A stretch of 64,000 nt of DNA from an uncultured Eubacteriales bacterium (GCA_900544765.1 UQWI01000001.1:186001-250000); one strand, 5' to 3'; counted from the first letter of the stretch, positions 8,227 to 17,696 are shown. Translations and numbers: made by a program. The notes: a model not told the origin generated them from the sequence alone.

Positions 8227-9282
8227 TCAATAATTATCCAATTCCGAACACCGTCCGCATCCAGTGCACACGCCGGTTGTAACGCAGCTTGGAGCGCCTA
8301 ATAATTCCCGATAAAAATCTGCAGGCAAATTCTGCCTCTCGCGTTTGATTTCGCGGGAATCATGTTTTTTTGTCCCAGTTTCCGCCGCCCCTTCGTTCAT
8401 TACGCTGAGCATGGTGGCTAATTCTCCCACCAATGCGCTGGATGGCTCATGGTTCCAATACGCGCACATCTCGATTTCATTGTCCTTAAGCAGAGGAATA
8501 TATTTAACATGTTTCTCGCTGAACACGGTCTCACCCAGGTCCATTATGACAAATCCCTTCTCCATTACGAGCCAGCTATAAAGAGTGCTGTAGCTCGGAG
8601 CATATCTCACATTAGCCGGGATAAAGCCGTTTGCAATACACTGGCTGTATATAAAGCTGGTGACATTTGGTACAATTGTCCAGCCTACAAGCATCAAGTC
8701 CATGCCGTCAAGCATTGACAAAGCCCTCTTAGCATCGCTGCATTTTGCTGCAGGATGGTCACAGCTAATCAACGCGCAGCTAAGCTTTTTCTCCACAGTC
8801 GTATGCTCTATATCTGAGTAACAGTTATTGGGGAAATTTAGTGCCAGAGCCAGGTCAATCCGCTGAGCCGCCAGCTCGTCGAAAAGTTTATTATACATCA
8901 GGCTCACGGTGTCAATGTGAACGTTTGGGTGCTCCTCCTGGAATTTAAAAAGCTGTCTTTTTATGCGTCCGCTCAAAAGATGCCCGTCCTGTAATCCAAT
9001 CGTAAGGCGCGTTTCAACTCCCGACGCAGCATCTCGTACATAGAGCTGCAATTTTCGGGAGGCCTCTTCGACCTCCGGGTAGTGCTCCAGCAGAGCTTTT
9101 CCTGCGTTAGTCAGCTGTACGTTGTGCTTGTCGCGTATAAACAGCTGCACGCCGAACTCGGTCTCCAGCTTTGATATACACCGGCTCAGCGCGGGCTGTG
9201 ACAGATACAGCCGCTCCGCAGCTTGGCTAAAGTTCAATGTACGAGCCAGCTCAAAAAAGTTGCGGTAATCCTGATCGTTCAC
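8227..9282 (-). CDS. LysR-family regulator with a cysteine-rich C-terminal tail
   Basis: A 351-residue LysR protein. The start is GTG at 9280-9282 behind GGAGGG with 6-base spacing; an upstream ATG lacks a ribosome site. The helix-turn-helix is at about residues 5-60 (FSQAAERLYLSQPALSR) and the effector domain at about 90-290. Unlike ordinary LysR proteins it carries an extension of about 50 residues ending in C333-x5-C339-x2-C342-x2-C345, a spacing that could bind a metal or Fe-S cluster or form disulfides. It is transcribed divergently from an SLC13 transporter and an FAD oxidoreductase, which are its likely targets. A redox or metal input is an inference. Confidence 0.85.
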   Translation of the reverse strand: MNDQDYRNFFELARTLNFSQAAERLYLSQPALSRCISKLETEFGVQLFIRDKHNVQLTNAGKALLEHYPEVEEASRKLQLYVRDAASGVETRLTIGLQDGHLLSGRIKRQLFKFQEEHPNVHIDTVSLMYNKLFDELAAQRIDLALALNFPNNCYSDIEHTTVEKKLSCALISCDHPAAKCSDAKRALSMLDGMDLMLVGWTIVPNVTSFIYSQCIANGFIPANVRYAPSYSTLYSWLVMEKGFVIMDLGETVFSEKHVKYIPLLKDNEIEMCAYWNHEPSSALVGELATMLSVMNEGAAETGTKKHDSREIKRERQNLPADFYRELLGAPSCVTTGVCTGCGRCSELDNY

Positions 9283-9516
9283 AGTAAGCCCTCCAACGGA
9301 TATACTAGCGTGAAGCATATTATATCACATATCCGACAAATTTGTAATGAGCAATTTATATACCATATTGCGTTTCGCCGCATAACGTTATAAATCAGTT
9401 GGCATTTCAAATGTAGGCAAGATTATGTTAAACTCATAACAAGATGTTCGGAAAAGGAGGGTCGAATAAACATACAATACGTTCAAAGCAAAGGGGAAGG
9501 AGATTAAAACAAAGCC
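9283..9516. promoter_or_regulatory. Divergent control region between LysR and the SLC13 transporter
   Basis: On the plus strand TTGGCA (9399-9404) and TATGTT (9424-9429) lie 19 bases apart, a weak, possibly activated promoter. Upstream are the palindrome ACAAATTTGT (9336-9345) and the dyad TGCGTTTCGCCGCA (9369-9382), the latter at about -60, where a LysR site would be expected. The GGAAGGAG ribosome site ends unusually far (about 14 bases) before the transporter ATG. Confidence 0.4.
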
Positions 9517-10962
9517 ATGAAAGACAAGAAAACAATGCATGTAATAATTGCTATCCTGTTGGACATAGCAATCAGCCTTTTGGTACCCGCAAGCAACGGC
9601 CTCACTGAAGTTGGTGTACGCACCATAGGCGCCGCCGTCGCCACAGTTTACCTTTGGACTTTTGTCGCCACCGACTGGACAAGCCTGCTCAGCGTGGTGC
9701 TTTTTGCCATTGCCGGCGTAATGTCCTTCAGCAGCCTGATTACCGCCGGAGCCATTCCTACAATGCTCATCATAGTAATGAGCGCTGTCACAATACCACT
9801 CAGTAAGACGGGTTTTATCGCCAGAGTAATAAATTGGTCCGTCACACGCAAGGTATTGAGGGGCCGTCCCTGGCTGTTCATGGCCTTTTACTTTGCGGCC
9901 ATATATGTCATCGGGTGCTTCCTTGACGTCGCTGCCTGCGTATTGATTGCCCTGCCTGTGGCCAAGGAGCTGTGCCGCGAAATAGGCTACAAGGACGATG
10001 AAAAGTTCTCCTCCGTCATGTACATGGGCCTCATATGGTTCGCCATGTGGGGTTATGCCGCAACACCTATCGCCCACACCGTCTCCATTATCATTATGGG
10101 ATTGGTTGAGACTTACACCGGACAGGCAATTTCCATGTTCGACTACATGATGGTAGGTATACCGAGTACCATCGTGCTCGGCGTACTCAGCTTCCTGGTT
10201 TTGCGCTTTATCGTGCGCCCGGACGTGAGCAAATTCGTAAACTACGACCCCGAGCAGCGTGCCGCAAAAATGAGTCGCAAGCTCAGCGTGGGCGAGCGCA
10301 ACAGCGTAATAATATTCTGCTTCGTGGTCCTCGCCATACTCTTCCCTGACATCACCAAGGGTTTCTGGCCCGAGGCCTCCGCTTTCGTATCCGCTCTCAC
10401 CATTAATACGCCCGCAATCGTTGGCATCGCCGTCATGTTCATGGTAAAAGACGAAAAAGGCGAGCGCCTGCTTGACTTCACAAAGTGCATAAACGAAATC
10501 CCCTGGGGAGCAGCGCTGCTTGTTATGGGCATGTTTGTTGTAGCCCCCTCGCTCACAGCAGAAAACACAGGTATTCCCGCATGGATAGCCAATCTGCTTG
10601 AGCCTATGACCTCCAACATGACCAGCTGGATACCTCTGGTTCTCATTGTGTCCATTTTCTGCGCCGTGCTCACCAACTTCATGAGCTGCAATGCAGTCGC
10701 AAACATTGCTTTCTCCCTCATTGCCCCCGTTGCCGTGGCTCTTGAACCGGTGGTCAGCGTGACCGCCCTCGCCATAGTCGTCGCCATAGCCTCCAACATC
10801 GGCATCATGACCCCGGCCGCCAGCGCAGCAAGCGCCATCGTGCTCGGAAGCGGCGCCAATCTGAAGCACGCCATGGCCTACGGCGCCGTAATGATACCCG
10901 TTTCCGTCGCGCTATGCATGTTTGTAGTATACCCGCTCGGACTGGCAGTGCTGCCGTTCTAA
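9517..10962 (+). CDS. SLC13/DASS-type (ion transporter superfamily) anion transporter
   Basis: A 481-residue integral membrane protein with about 12 hydrophobic segments, a gap of charged residues in the middle (about 230-262), and Asn/Ser/Thr-rich hairpins (TNFMSCNAVANIAF; IGIMTPAASAASAIVLGSG) typical of the ion transporter superfamily that includes CitT, SdcS and GltS-like carriers. It probably imports a di- or tricarboxylate with Na+ or by exchange. It forms an operon with the FAD-dependent oxidoreductase 27 bases downstream, so it may bring in that enzyme's substrate or exchange its product. Substrate unknown. Confidence 0.75.
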   Translation: MKDKKTMHVIIAILLDIAISLLVPASNGLTEVGVRTIGAAVATVYLWTFVATDWTSLLSVVLFAIAGVMSFSSLITAGAIPTMLIIVMSAVTIPLSKTGFIARVINWSVTRKVLRGRPWLFMAFYFAAIYVIGCFLDVAACVLIALPVAKELCREIGYKDDEKFSSVMYMGLIWFAMWGYAATPIAHTVSIIIMGLVETYTGQAISMFDYMMVGIPSTIVLGVLSFLVLRFIVRPDVSKFVNYDPEQRAAKMSRKLSVGERNSVIIFCFVVLAILFPDITKGFWPEASAFVSALTINTPAIVGIAVMFMVKDEKGERLLDFTKCINEIPWGAALLVMGMFVVAPSLTAENTGIPAWIANLLEPMTSNMTSWIPLVLIVSIFCAVLTNFMSCNAVANIAFSLIAPVAVALEPVVSVTALAIVVAIASNIGIMTPAASAASAIVLGSGANLKHAMAYGAVMIPVSVALCMFVVYPLGLAVLPF

Positions 10963-10989
10963 GCGAACAACTCTTCCGGAAAGGATGTA

Positions 10990-12534
10990 ATGCTCTTGTC
11001 TAAGTATTATAATGAAACTGCCGCTGAAATCCCCGTCTACGCCGAGTGCGATATACTAGTCGTCGGCGGTGGCGCAGCCGGCCACGCCGCCGCTCTGGCA
11101 GCGGCCAGGGCCGGGGCCAAAAACATCATAATCATGGAACGCTACGGTTATATGGGCGGAGACGCCACCGGCGGCTACGTCATAATGGTACCAAACCTAA
11201 GCTGGTACAACAAGCCCTTTGTTCGCGGCATACAGGAGGAGTGGTTCACGCGCCTAGAGCATATCCCCGGAGCAGTGACCGGTCCCTCACTTGATGAGAT
11301 AGGCGAAACCGACCCGGCAAAGCTCTACCGCTGGAGCAGCTTCCTGGACTGCACCTCACGCACGGATTACGAAGGCGCCAAGCCCAAATGCCTGTCCCGA
11401 GCAGTACACTATGAGCCGAATGAACTCAAGATAGTAATGGACGAAATGCTTTACGAAGAGCGTGACCGCATCCAGATTTGCTACCATAGCTGGGTCACAA
11501 AACCCATAGTTGAAAACGACACTGTCCGCGGTGTAATTTTCGAGAGCAAAGAGGGTCGCAAGGCCATACTCGCAAAGGTCGTAATAGATGCCACCGGCGA
11601 CGGCGACATATACAGCAAATCCGGAGCGCCGTACGCCAGCCTGGCCGACGGGACTTGCCGCTCCTCTACTACAGCTCTTGTATATCGCATAGGAGGTATA
11701 GACTGGAACGTATACCAGGAGTGGCAAAATGCTCACCCGCTCGAAGCGGCTGCATTTGCTACAGGCATGAGCAAAACGGCCGGTTTCCGCGTTGTCCCCT
11801 TCCAGTCCAGCAGGGACGGTGTATGCTGGATAGATAACTGGCACTCCAACCGTGACTGCACAGTTATAAAAGATCAAACCGAAACCGAAATCAATACACG
11901 CCGTACAGTTCATGCCCTCATTGACTACATGCGTGAGTGTGTGCCCGGAGCCTTCAAGTACGCATATTTGTATGATATCGCTCCGCAGCTTGGCTGCCGT
12001 TGCAGCCGCCGTCTGAAGGGCGAGTATATTATGACAGCCAACGACTTCGCTTTTGCCCGCGAGCATGACGACGTCATAGCTTGGCACTCGACAATATGCC
12101 AGATAAACGACTGCGGGCCGGTTGAAATACCCTACCGCGCGATACTGCCTCAAAAGGTCGAAGGTCTGCTCGCTCCCGGACGTCATCTGTCTACCGATGA
12201 CGTCGCAATAGACTGGCTTAATCTCATTCCTCAGTGCGTAGGCACCGGACAAGCCGCGGGCGTAGCGGCGGCAGTCGCCGTCATGGATGGCTCCACTACC
12301 CACGGCGTCGATATACAGAAAGTTCAGGATATACTCGTAGACCAGAACGTTCCTTTGCCCAGAAACGCCAAATTTGAGTCCAAAGACCCCTCTTACAGGG
12401 AGCTCGTGGAAGACAAAAACCACGGACTGTACACCGCGGCTGCGAAAGCTGCCGCAGCGCAGGGAATGGACGCCCGCTCCTTCCGTCAGGACCACAATTA
12501 TGCCTCCAACGAGGAAGACGGAAAACTAGTATAA
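10990..12534 (+). CDS. FAD-dependent oxidoreductase (FAD_oxidored/PF12831-like)
   Basis: A 514-residue flavoprotein. The N-terminal dinucleotide fold has DILVVGGGAAGHAAALAAA followed by a basic/acid strand end (IIIMERYGYMGGDATGG) and, mid-protein, VIDATGDGDIYSKSG. A C-terminal FAD-contacting segment reads GLLAPGRHLSTDDVA...GTGQAAGVAAA. This is the pattern of the FAD_oxidored family, often encoded in carboxylate- or sugar-catabolic operons and not tied to one reaction. The start follows GGAAAGGATGTA. Partner: the upstream SLC13 carrier. No FMN or cytochrome domain is present, so the electron acceptor is unknown. Confidence 0.8.
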   Translation: MLLSKYYNETAAEIPVYAECDILVVGGGAAGHAAALAAARAGAKNIIIMERYGYMGGDATGGYVIMVPNLSWYNKPFVRGIQEEWFTRLEHIPGAVTGPSLDEIGETDPAKLYRWSSFLDCTSRTDYEGAKPKCLSRAVHYEPNELKIVMDEMLYEERDRIQICYHSWVTKPIVENDTVRGVIFESKEGRKAILAKVVIDATGDGDIYSKSGAPYASLADGTCRSSTTALVYRIGGIDWNVYQEWQNAHPLEAAAFATGMSKTAGFRVVPFQSSRDGVCWIDNWHSNRDCTVIKDQTETEINTRRTVHALIDYMRECVPGAFKYAYLYDIAPQLGCRCSRRLKGEYIMTANDFAFAREHDDVIAWHSTICQINDCGPVEIPYRAILPQKVEGLLAPGRHLSTDDVAIDWLNLIPQCVGTGQAAGVAAAVAVMDGSTTHGVDIQKVQDILVDQNVPLPRNAKFESKDPSYRELVEDKNHGLYTAAAKAAAAQGMDARSFRQDHNYASNEEDGKLV

Positions 12535-12539
12535 ACGAA

Positions 12540-12582
12540 AAAGCGGCGGTTTGCCTGTTAAGGCCGACCGTCGCTTTCTTTC
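12540..12582 (+). terminator. Intrinsic terminator after the FAD oxidoreductase
   Basis: AAAGCGGCGGT (12540-12550) pairs with ACCGTCGCTTT (12567-12577) with one G-U pair, followed by CTTTC. It is 6 bases after the stop codon. Confidence 0.6.
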
Positions 12583-12623
12583 AATATATGTGCAATTTTA
12601 CTCCCCATCGGCGCGGCTGCTAC

Positions 12624-12652
12624 TGGCAAACGAAACGGTAGCGTGATATAAT
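12624..12652 (+). promoter_or_regulatory. Promoter of the GTPase-nuclease fusion gene
   Basis: TGGCAA (12624-12629), 17-base spacer, then TATAAT (12647-12652) preceded by TGA, an extended -10. A small GCCCC/GGGGC hairpin at 12661-12673 lies in the short leader. Confidence 0.6.
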
Positions 12653-12699
12653 ACGTATTTGCCCCGTAGGGGCCACACGAGACAGAAGGGATAGATGCC

Positions 12700-15297
12700 A
12701 TGAAACGGCTGGTCATCGGGATACTGGCCCACGTCGACTCAGGCAAGACAACGCTGAGCGAGGCCATGCTGTATCGCGCAGGCGTGCTGCGCAAGCTGGG
12801 GCGCGTAGACCACCGCGACGCCTTCCTCGATACGGACGCGCTCGAGCGCGCCAGAGGCATCACCATATTTTCAAAACAGGCGCGGCTTACGCTGCCGGAG
12901 TGCGAGATAACGCTGCTTGACACACCGGGTCACGTCGACTTCTCCGCCGAGGCCGAGCGAGCCCTTCAGGTCATGGACTACGCCATCCTCGTCATCAGCG
13001 GCACGGACGGCATACAGAGCCACACTGAAACGCTCTGGCGGCTGCTGGAGCGCTACCACGTCCCGGTGTTCATCTTTATGAACAAGCTCGACCTTGCCGG
13101 TGCGGACCGCGCTGCGCGCATGGAGGAGCTGCGCCGTTATTTCGGCTCCGGCTGCGTGGATATGGCCGCGGCCGACAATCTTGAGGATCTCGCTCTGTGC
13201 AGCGAGGAGCTGCTGGAAACCGTAACCGAGGGCCGCAGGCCGACCTCCGCTCAGCTTGCCGACGCCGTCATGCAGCGCGGCCTCTTCCCCTGCTACTTCG
13301 GCGCGGCGCTAAAGCTTGAGGGCGTGGACGAGCTGCTCGAAGCTCTGCAAACTCTGACAAAACCCTTGCCGGAAAGGGCGGAATTCGGAGCGCGCATATT
13401 CAAAGTGACCCGCTCGGACTCCGGCGAGCGCCTGACCTGGCTCAAGGTCACCGGCGGCGAGCTCAAGGTCAAGGACACGCTCGCTTCCCGTCCGGACGCA
13501 CGGCGCGCCTGGAGCTGCAAGGCCGACCAGCTCCGGCTCTATTCCGGTGCAAAATTCACGCTCACGGGCAGCGCCCTGCCGGGTACCGTCTGCGCGGTCA
13601 CCGGGCTCGACGGGGCCTATCCCGGCGAGGGCCTGGGCTTTGAGCCCGATGCGCTCTCCCCCGCGCTGGAGCCCGTGCTCCGCTACCGCGTGATATTCCC
13701 CGCCGGCTGCGACGTCACGACGGCGCTCAGGCAGCTGCGTGAGATAGAGCAGGAGGACCCGCTCCTCCACGTCGTTTGGGACGAGCATCTCGGGCAGGCT
13801 CACATACAGCTCATGGGCGAGGTGCAGCTTGAGATACTTCAAGGCCTCATTGAGCGCCGTTTCGGCTGGCATGTCGAGTTCGACGAGGGCGGCATACTGT
13901 ATAAAGAGACGGTCGGCGCACGAGTCGAGGGCGTCGGCCACTATGAGCCGCTCCGCCACTATGCGGAGGTACACCTCCTGATAGAGCCCGGCGAACCCGG
14001 CAGCGGCGTGCAGCTGGCCTCAGACTGCCCGACGGACAGCCTCGCACTCAACTGGCAAAGGCTCATTCTCACCCACCTGGCAGAAAAGACCCACCTGGGC
14101 CCCCTCACCGGCTCGCCGCTCACAGATGTAAAGATAACGCTCTGTTCCGGCCGCGCCCATCCAAAGCACACCGAGGGCGGAGACTTCCGTCAGGCGACCT
14201 ACCGCGCCGTGCGTCAGGGCTTGCGCACCGCCGCCGCCAGAGGCGAGTGCGTCCTGCTCGAGCCCTGGTATGAGTTCACGCTCCGGCTGCCCAGCGAGAA
14301 TGTGGGCCGCGCCCTGGCCGACATGCCGCGTCTGAGCGCACAGTTTGAGCCGCCGGTCACAGAGGGCAGCGAGAGCGTAATCACCGGCCGCGCCCCCGTC
14401 GCCGCCATGCGCGGCTACGCCCGGGAGCTGGCGGCATATACCCGTGGACGGGGCGTGCTGAGCTGCCGTCCCTCCGGCTACGACGCCTGCCACAACGCCG
14501 TGGATGTCATCGCCGGGCTCGGCTACGACGCCGACGCCGACACCGCGAACACCGCCGACAGCGTCTTTTGCAGCCACGGCGCAGGTTATCTGGTGCGCTG
14601 GGACGAGGTGCCCGGGCACATGCACCTGCCGAGTGTGCTCAGCCGCGACGCACGGCTCTCATCGGCCGGCGGAGGCCAGGACGCAGCGCCGCGCGCCGCT
14701 CGTGCCGCTGAGTACCGGAGCGTACTCGCCGCCGACAAGGAGCTTATGGCCATATTTGAGCGCACCTACGGTCCCATAAAGCGCGACCCCATACAGGCGA
14801 TGCGTACAGTGAAAAAGCGCTCTGCTTCCGACACGCCCGCTGTCCGCACCAAAGCCCGCCCCAGGCCGGATGGGCCGGAGTACCTGCTGGTCGACGGATA
14901 CAACGTCATCTTCGCCTGGGAAGAGCTCAAGGCCATTGCCGCCGACAACCTGGACGCGGCTCGTCACAAGCTCATGGACAGGCTGTGCAACTACGCGGGC
15001 TACCGCCAGTGCGTGCTAATTCTGGTGTTCGACGCCTACCGTGTCTCCGGCGGCGAGCGTGAAGTGGAAAAATACCACAACATCTACGTCGTGTACACAA
15101 AGGAGGCCGAAACCGCCGACATGTACATAGAAAAAGCGACGCACGAGATAGCCAAACAGCACTACACGCGCGTGGTCACGTCGGACGGGGCAGAGCAGCT
15201 TATAATCCTCGGCAACGGAGCACTGCGTGTCTCATCCCGAGCCTTCCTCGACGAAGTTAAAACTGTGGAGCAGGAGATACGCGCCCTCCTGACATAA
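12700..15297 (+). CDS. EF-G/TetM-like ribosomal GTPase fused to a C-terminal NYN (YacP/Rae1-like) nuclease domain
   Basis: An 865-residue protein. The GTPase motifs are intact: AHVDSGKT (10-17), T55 in RGITI, DTPGH (74-78), NKLD (128-131). EF-G domains II-V follow to about residue 640, most like the ribosome-protection (TetM) branch. The domain IV tip that displaces tetracycline in TetM (YSPVST region) reads HPKHT here (487-491), so tetracycline protection is doubtful. After a linker of about 80 residues, residues 727-865 form an NYN/PIN-like domain (LLVDGYNVIFAW) with acidic residues D732, D778, D807, E811 and D829. Rae1 (YacP) of Bacillus cuts mRNA in the ribosomal A site. The fusion suggests a GTPase that docks a nuclease on the ribosome (inference). 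Confidence 0.85.
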   Translation: MKRLVIGILAHVDSGKTTLSEAMLYRAGVLRKLGRVDHRDAFLDTDALERARGITIFSKQARLTLPECEITLLDTPGHVDFSAEAERALQVMDYAILVISGTDGIQSHTETLWRLLERYHVPVFIFMNKLDLAGADRAARMEELRRYFGSGCVDMAAADNLEDLALCSEELLETVTEGRRPTSAQLADAVMQRGLFPCYFGAALKLEGVDELLEALQTLTKPLPERAEFGARIFKVTRSDSGERLTWLKVTGGELKVKDTLASRPDARRAWSCKADQLRLYSGAKFTLTGSALPGTVCAVTGLDGAYPGEGLGFEPDALSPALEPVLRYRVIFPAGCDVTTALRQLREIEQEDPLLHVVWDEHLGQAHIQLMGEVQLEILQGLIERRFGWHVEFDEGGILYKETVGARVEGVGHYEPLRHYAEVHLLIEPGEPGSGVQLASDCPTDSLALNWQRLILTHLAEKTHLGPLTGSPLTDVKITLCSGRAHPKHTEGGDFRQATYRAVRQGLRTAAARGECVLLEPWYEFTLRLPSENVGRALADMPRLSAQFEPPVTEGSESVITGRAPVAAMRGYARELAAYTRGRGVLSCRPSGYDACHNAVDVIAGLGYDADADTANTADSVFCSHGAGYLVRWDEVPGHMHLPSVLSRDARLSSAGGGQDAAPRAARAAEYRSVLAADKELMAIFERTYGPIKRDPIQAMRTVKKRSASDTPAVRTKARPRPDGPEYLLVDGYNVIFAWEELKAIAADNLDAARHKLMDRLCNYAGYRQCVLILVFDAYRVSGGEREVEKYHNIYVVYTKEAETADMYIEKATHEIAKQHYTRVVTSDGAEQLIILGNGALRVSSRAFLDEVKTVEQEIRALLT

Positions 15298-15304
15298 AGC
15301 GAAA

Positions 15305-15337
15305 GCCGCCCGGCATTGCCGGGCGGCTATTTTATTT
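15305..15337 (+). terminator. Strong bidirectional terminator
   Basis: GCCGCCCGGC (15305-15314), loop ATT, GCCGGGCGGC (15318-15327), then TATTTTATTT. It separates the convergent fusion gene and GH3 gene. Confidence 0.9.
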
Positions 15338-15341
15338 ACTT

Positions 15342-17675
15342 TCAGAGCGCCGCGGGACGCTTGAAGCCGTTTGCAACGGTCAGCGCCGTGCGCAGCAGCC
15401 AGCCCGGTACGCGGCCGTTTATCTGCAAAGTGCGTATTGGGGCCATTGTGCTGCTGGAGAGCATCATCCGGTAAGCGGGGTTTCTGTCCCTGTCGCGGCC
15501 GTAGCCGAAGCCTAGGGCGAAACTTATCCCAAAGCAGACGAGCCGCATCAGCGCGGAACGCCCGCGCATCTCCCACGGTGTGTTGTTCATGCTGTAGCTG
15601 CCCTTTTCCGGCACATACGGGACGTACCTGCGGCCGAGCATCGCCTCCCAGGACGCGCGATCCGGCTTTCCGCTCAAGCTCTCGTACCAGCTCCCACGCT
15701 GATAGGCCGGAGCTGCAAGCCCCTCGTCACCGGCGACGTCAAGCGTCGCCGTCAGGCGTATATCCTCGCTGGACGCGCCGACGCAGACAGTGTACTCGCC
15801 GCCCGGTACACGCCAGCCGTCCTGCCAGAGTGCAAAGCTGCGCCTGTCCAGCGCGAAGCTCACATCGCAGCTCTCTCCGGGCGCGAGCCGGACTTTTTTG
15901 AAGCCCTTGAGCTCCAGGGCCGGTCGATGAATCTGCGAGCGCGGCGGCCTTATGTACAGCTGCACCACCTCGCTGCCCGGCCTGCCACCCGTATTCTTAA
16001 CGGTGACTGCGGCGCTGTCACTGCTCACGCGCAGGTCCTTGTACTCGAACCCCGTCAGGCTCAGTCCGTGTCCGAAAGGCCAACGGACGCTCACTCCCGC
16101 CGTCTCGTAATACCGGTAGCCGACGTAGACACCCTCCTCGTACAGCGCGTCGCGCCCGGCTGCGTAAATATCCGAAGCCGGGCTGTCGGAATAGCTCACG
16201 GGCCAGCTCTCCGCCAGGCGTCCGCCGGGCTCGGCGTGCCCGTACAGCAGCCCGCGGGCCGCCTCTCCCCCGGCCTCTCCGGGCAGGCCCATGTAGAGCA
16301 CAGCGCGGACTTTGTCCGCCCATGGGCACTCCACCGGCGAACCGCAGAGCAGCACGACGCAGGTGTTCTCGTTCGCCGCCGCCACAGTTTCAATCAGCCT
16401 GTCCACGCCTTTAGGCAGACGCATATCCGCCCGGTCGAAGCCCTCGGATTCGTAGCTGTCCGGCAGCCCAGCGACGACGACCGCCACTTCGGCGTCACGC
16501 GCCGCTGCCGCCGCGCCTGAGAGCAGCTCGCCGTCCGTGTTCCCGTCCGCGTCGCAGCCGCGCGCGTAAAGAGTAAAGGGCAGGTTATCTACAGGCTCGC
16601 TCAAATTCGCTGGATTTATGTGGCTGGAGCCCGAGCCCTGGTAGCGCATCCGGCGGGCCATGTCGCCTATCAAGGCCATGCGCGCCCCCGGCTTCAAAGG
16701 CAGCAATCCGCCCTCGTTTTTGAGGAGCACCGCACCCTCGCAGGCCGCCTTCATTGCCAGCTCGTGGTGGGCCGTCAAATCGTAGATGTGCATCCGCGAG
16801 AGCGCTTTCTTGGCGCCCTCTGCGAGCCTTTTGACCCTGGCAGCGCTTTTGTCGACGTATTCGCGCGCCAGCACGCCCGTTTTCACGGCGCGCCTGGTCT
16901 CCCGCTCGCCGTAGCTGTGCCCACCCGGCATATCCAGGTCGCATCCCGCCTCAAACGCCTTGACGCGGTCATGCATTGCACCCCAGTCGGTCACAACCAT
17001 GCCGTCGAAGCCCCACTCGTCGCGGAGTATTTCCGTAAGCAGGCGCCTGTTGTCGCTGCAATATACGCCGTTGAGCTTGTTGTAAGCGCACATGACGGAG
17101 GCAGGCCTGCCCTCCCTGACCGCTGTCTCAAAGGCGGTAAGATAGATTTCGCGCAGTGTGCGCTCATCCAGTACGCTGTCGGATATCAGGCGGTCGCGCT
17201 CCTGCGAGTTCGCGGCGAAATGCTTGAGGCACGCGCCCACGCCCGTACCCTGCACGCCGCGTATAAAGGCCGCGGCGAGCTTGCCGGAGAGGTAAGGGTC
17301 CTCGCTGTAGTATTCAAAGTTCCTGCCGCAGAGCGGGCTGCGCTTTATGTTTGCCCCGGGACCCAGCACCAGCCCCACGCCGTAGCCCAGCGCCTCCTCA
17401 CCTATCGCGCGGCCCACGGCCTCAAGCAGCTCCGCGTCCCAGCTTGCGGCCAGCGTCACAGCCGTGGGGAAACAGGTTGCGGGCCGCGAGGGCGCCACGC
17501 CCAGCATGCCGAAACCGCCGCCATGGTCCTGCACCCTCAGTCCGTGCGGGCCGTCGGCCATACGCAGGGCCGGTACACCGTACTTGTCGAACCGCTTCGT
17601 CGTCCAGAAGTCCGCGCCCGTGCAGAGCGAGACAGCCTTCTTCAGCGGCAGCGCCTTTTCCTTTCGTTTGAACAT
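15342..17675 (-). CDS. Glycoside hydrolase family 3 beta-glycosidase
   Basis: A 777-residue GH3 enzyme, cytoplasmic (no signal peptide). The N-terminal TIM barrel has the nucleophile D230 in VVTDWGAM, RNFEYYSEDPYLSGKL and KHFAANSQE. The alpha/beta sandwich and a fibronectin-III-like domain (about 560-660) follow, then a C-terminal extension of about 110 residues with a hydrophobic patch. The start MFKRKEKALP is chosen for its AAGGGGG site; the longer reading lacks one. It is monocistronic with its own promoter. It likely removes terminal beta-glucose or xylose from imported oligosaccharides. The specificity is not readable. Confidence 0.9.
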   Translation of the reverse strand: MFKRKEKALPLKKAVSLCTGADFWTTKRFDKYGVPALRMADGPHGLRVQDHGGGFGMLGVAPSRPATCFPTAVTLAASWDAELLEAVGRAIGEEALGYGVGLVLGPGANIKRSPLCGRNFEYYSEDPYLSGKLAAAFIRGVQGTGVGACLKHFAANSQERDRLISDSVLDERTLREIYLTAFETAVREGRPASVMCAYNKLNGVYCSDNRRLLTEILRDEWGFDGMVVTDWGAMHDRVKAFEAGCDLDMPGGHSYGERETRRAVKTGVLAREYVDKSAARVKRLAEGAKKALSRMHIYDLTAHHELAMKAACEGAVLLKNEGGLLPLKPGARMALIGDMARRMRYQGSGSSHINPANLSEPVDNLPFTLYARGCDADGNTDGELLSGAAAAARDAEVAVVVAGLPDSYESEGFDRADMRLPKGVDRLIETVAAANENTCVVLLCGSPVECPWADKVRAVLYMGLPGEAGGEAARGLLYGHAEPGGRLAESWPVSYSDSPASDIYAAGRDALYEEGVYVGYRYYETAGVSVRWPFGHGLSLTGFEYKDLRVSSDSAAVTVKNTGGRPGSEVVQLYIRPPRSQIHRPALELKGFKKVRLAPGESCDVSFALDRRSFALWQDGWRVPGGEYTVCVGASSEDIRLTATLDVAGDEGLAAPAYQRGSWYESLSGKPDRASWEAMLGRRYVPYVPEKGSYSMNNTPWEMRGRSALMRLVCFGISFALGFGYGRDRDRNPAYRMMLSSSTMAPIRTLQINGRVPGWLLRTALTVANGFKRPAAL

Positions 17676-17696
17676 AACAACGCCCCCTTGCCGGCT

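Noticed and set aside
9388..10869. Long open frame (493 codons) antisense to the SLC13 transporter
   Set aside because: It is low-complexity (His, Gly, Tyr, Asp-rich), mirrors the codon bias of the transporter gene and has no ribosome site or recognisable domain.
12700..15297. Plain tetracycline-resistance (TetM) gene
   Set aside because: The domain IV tip differs from the residues known to displace tetracycline and a nuclease domain is fused, so resistance cannot be claimed.
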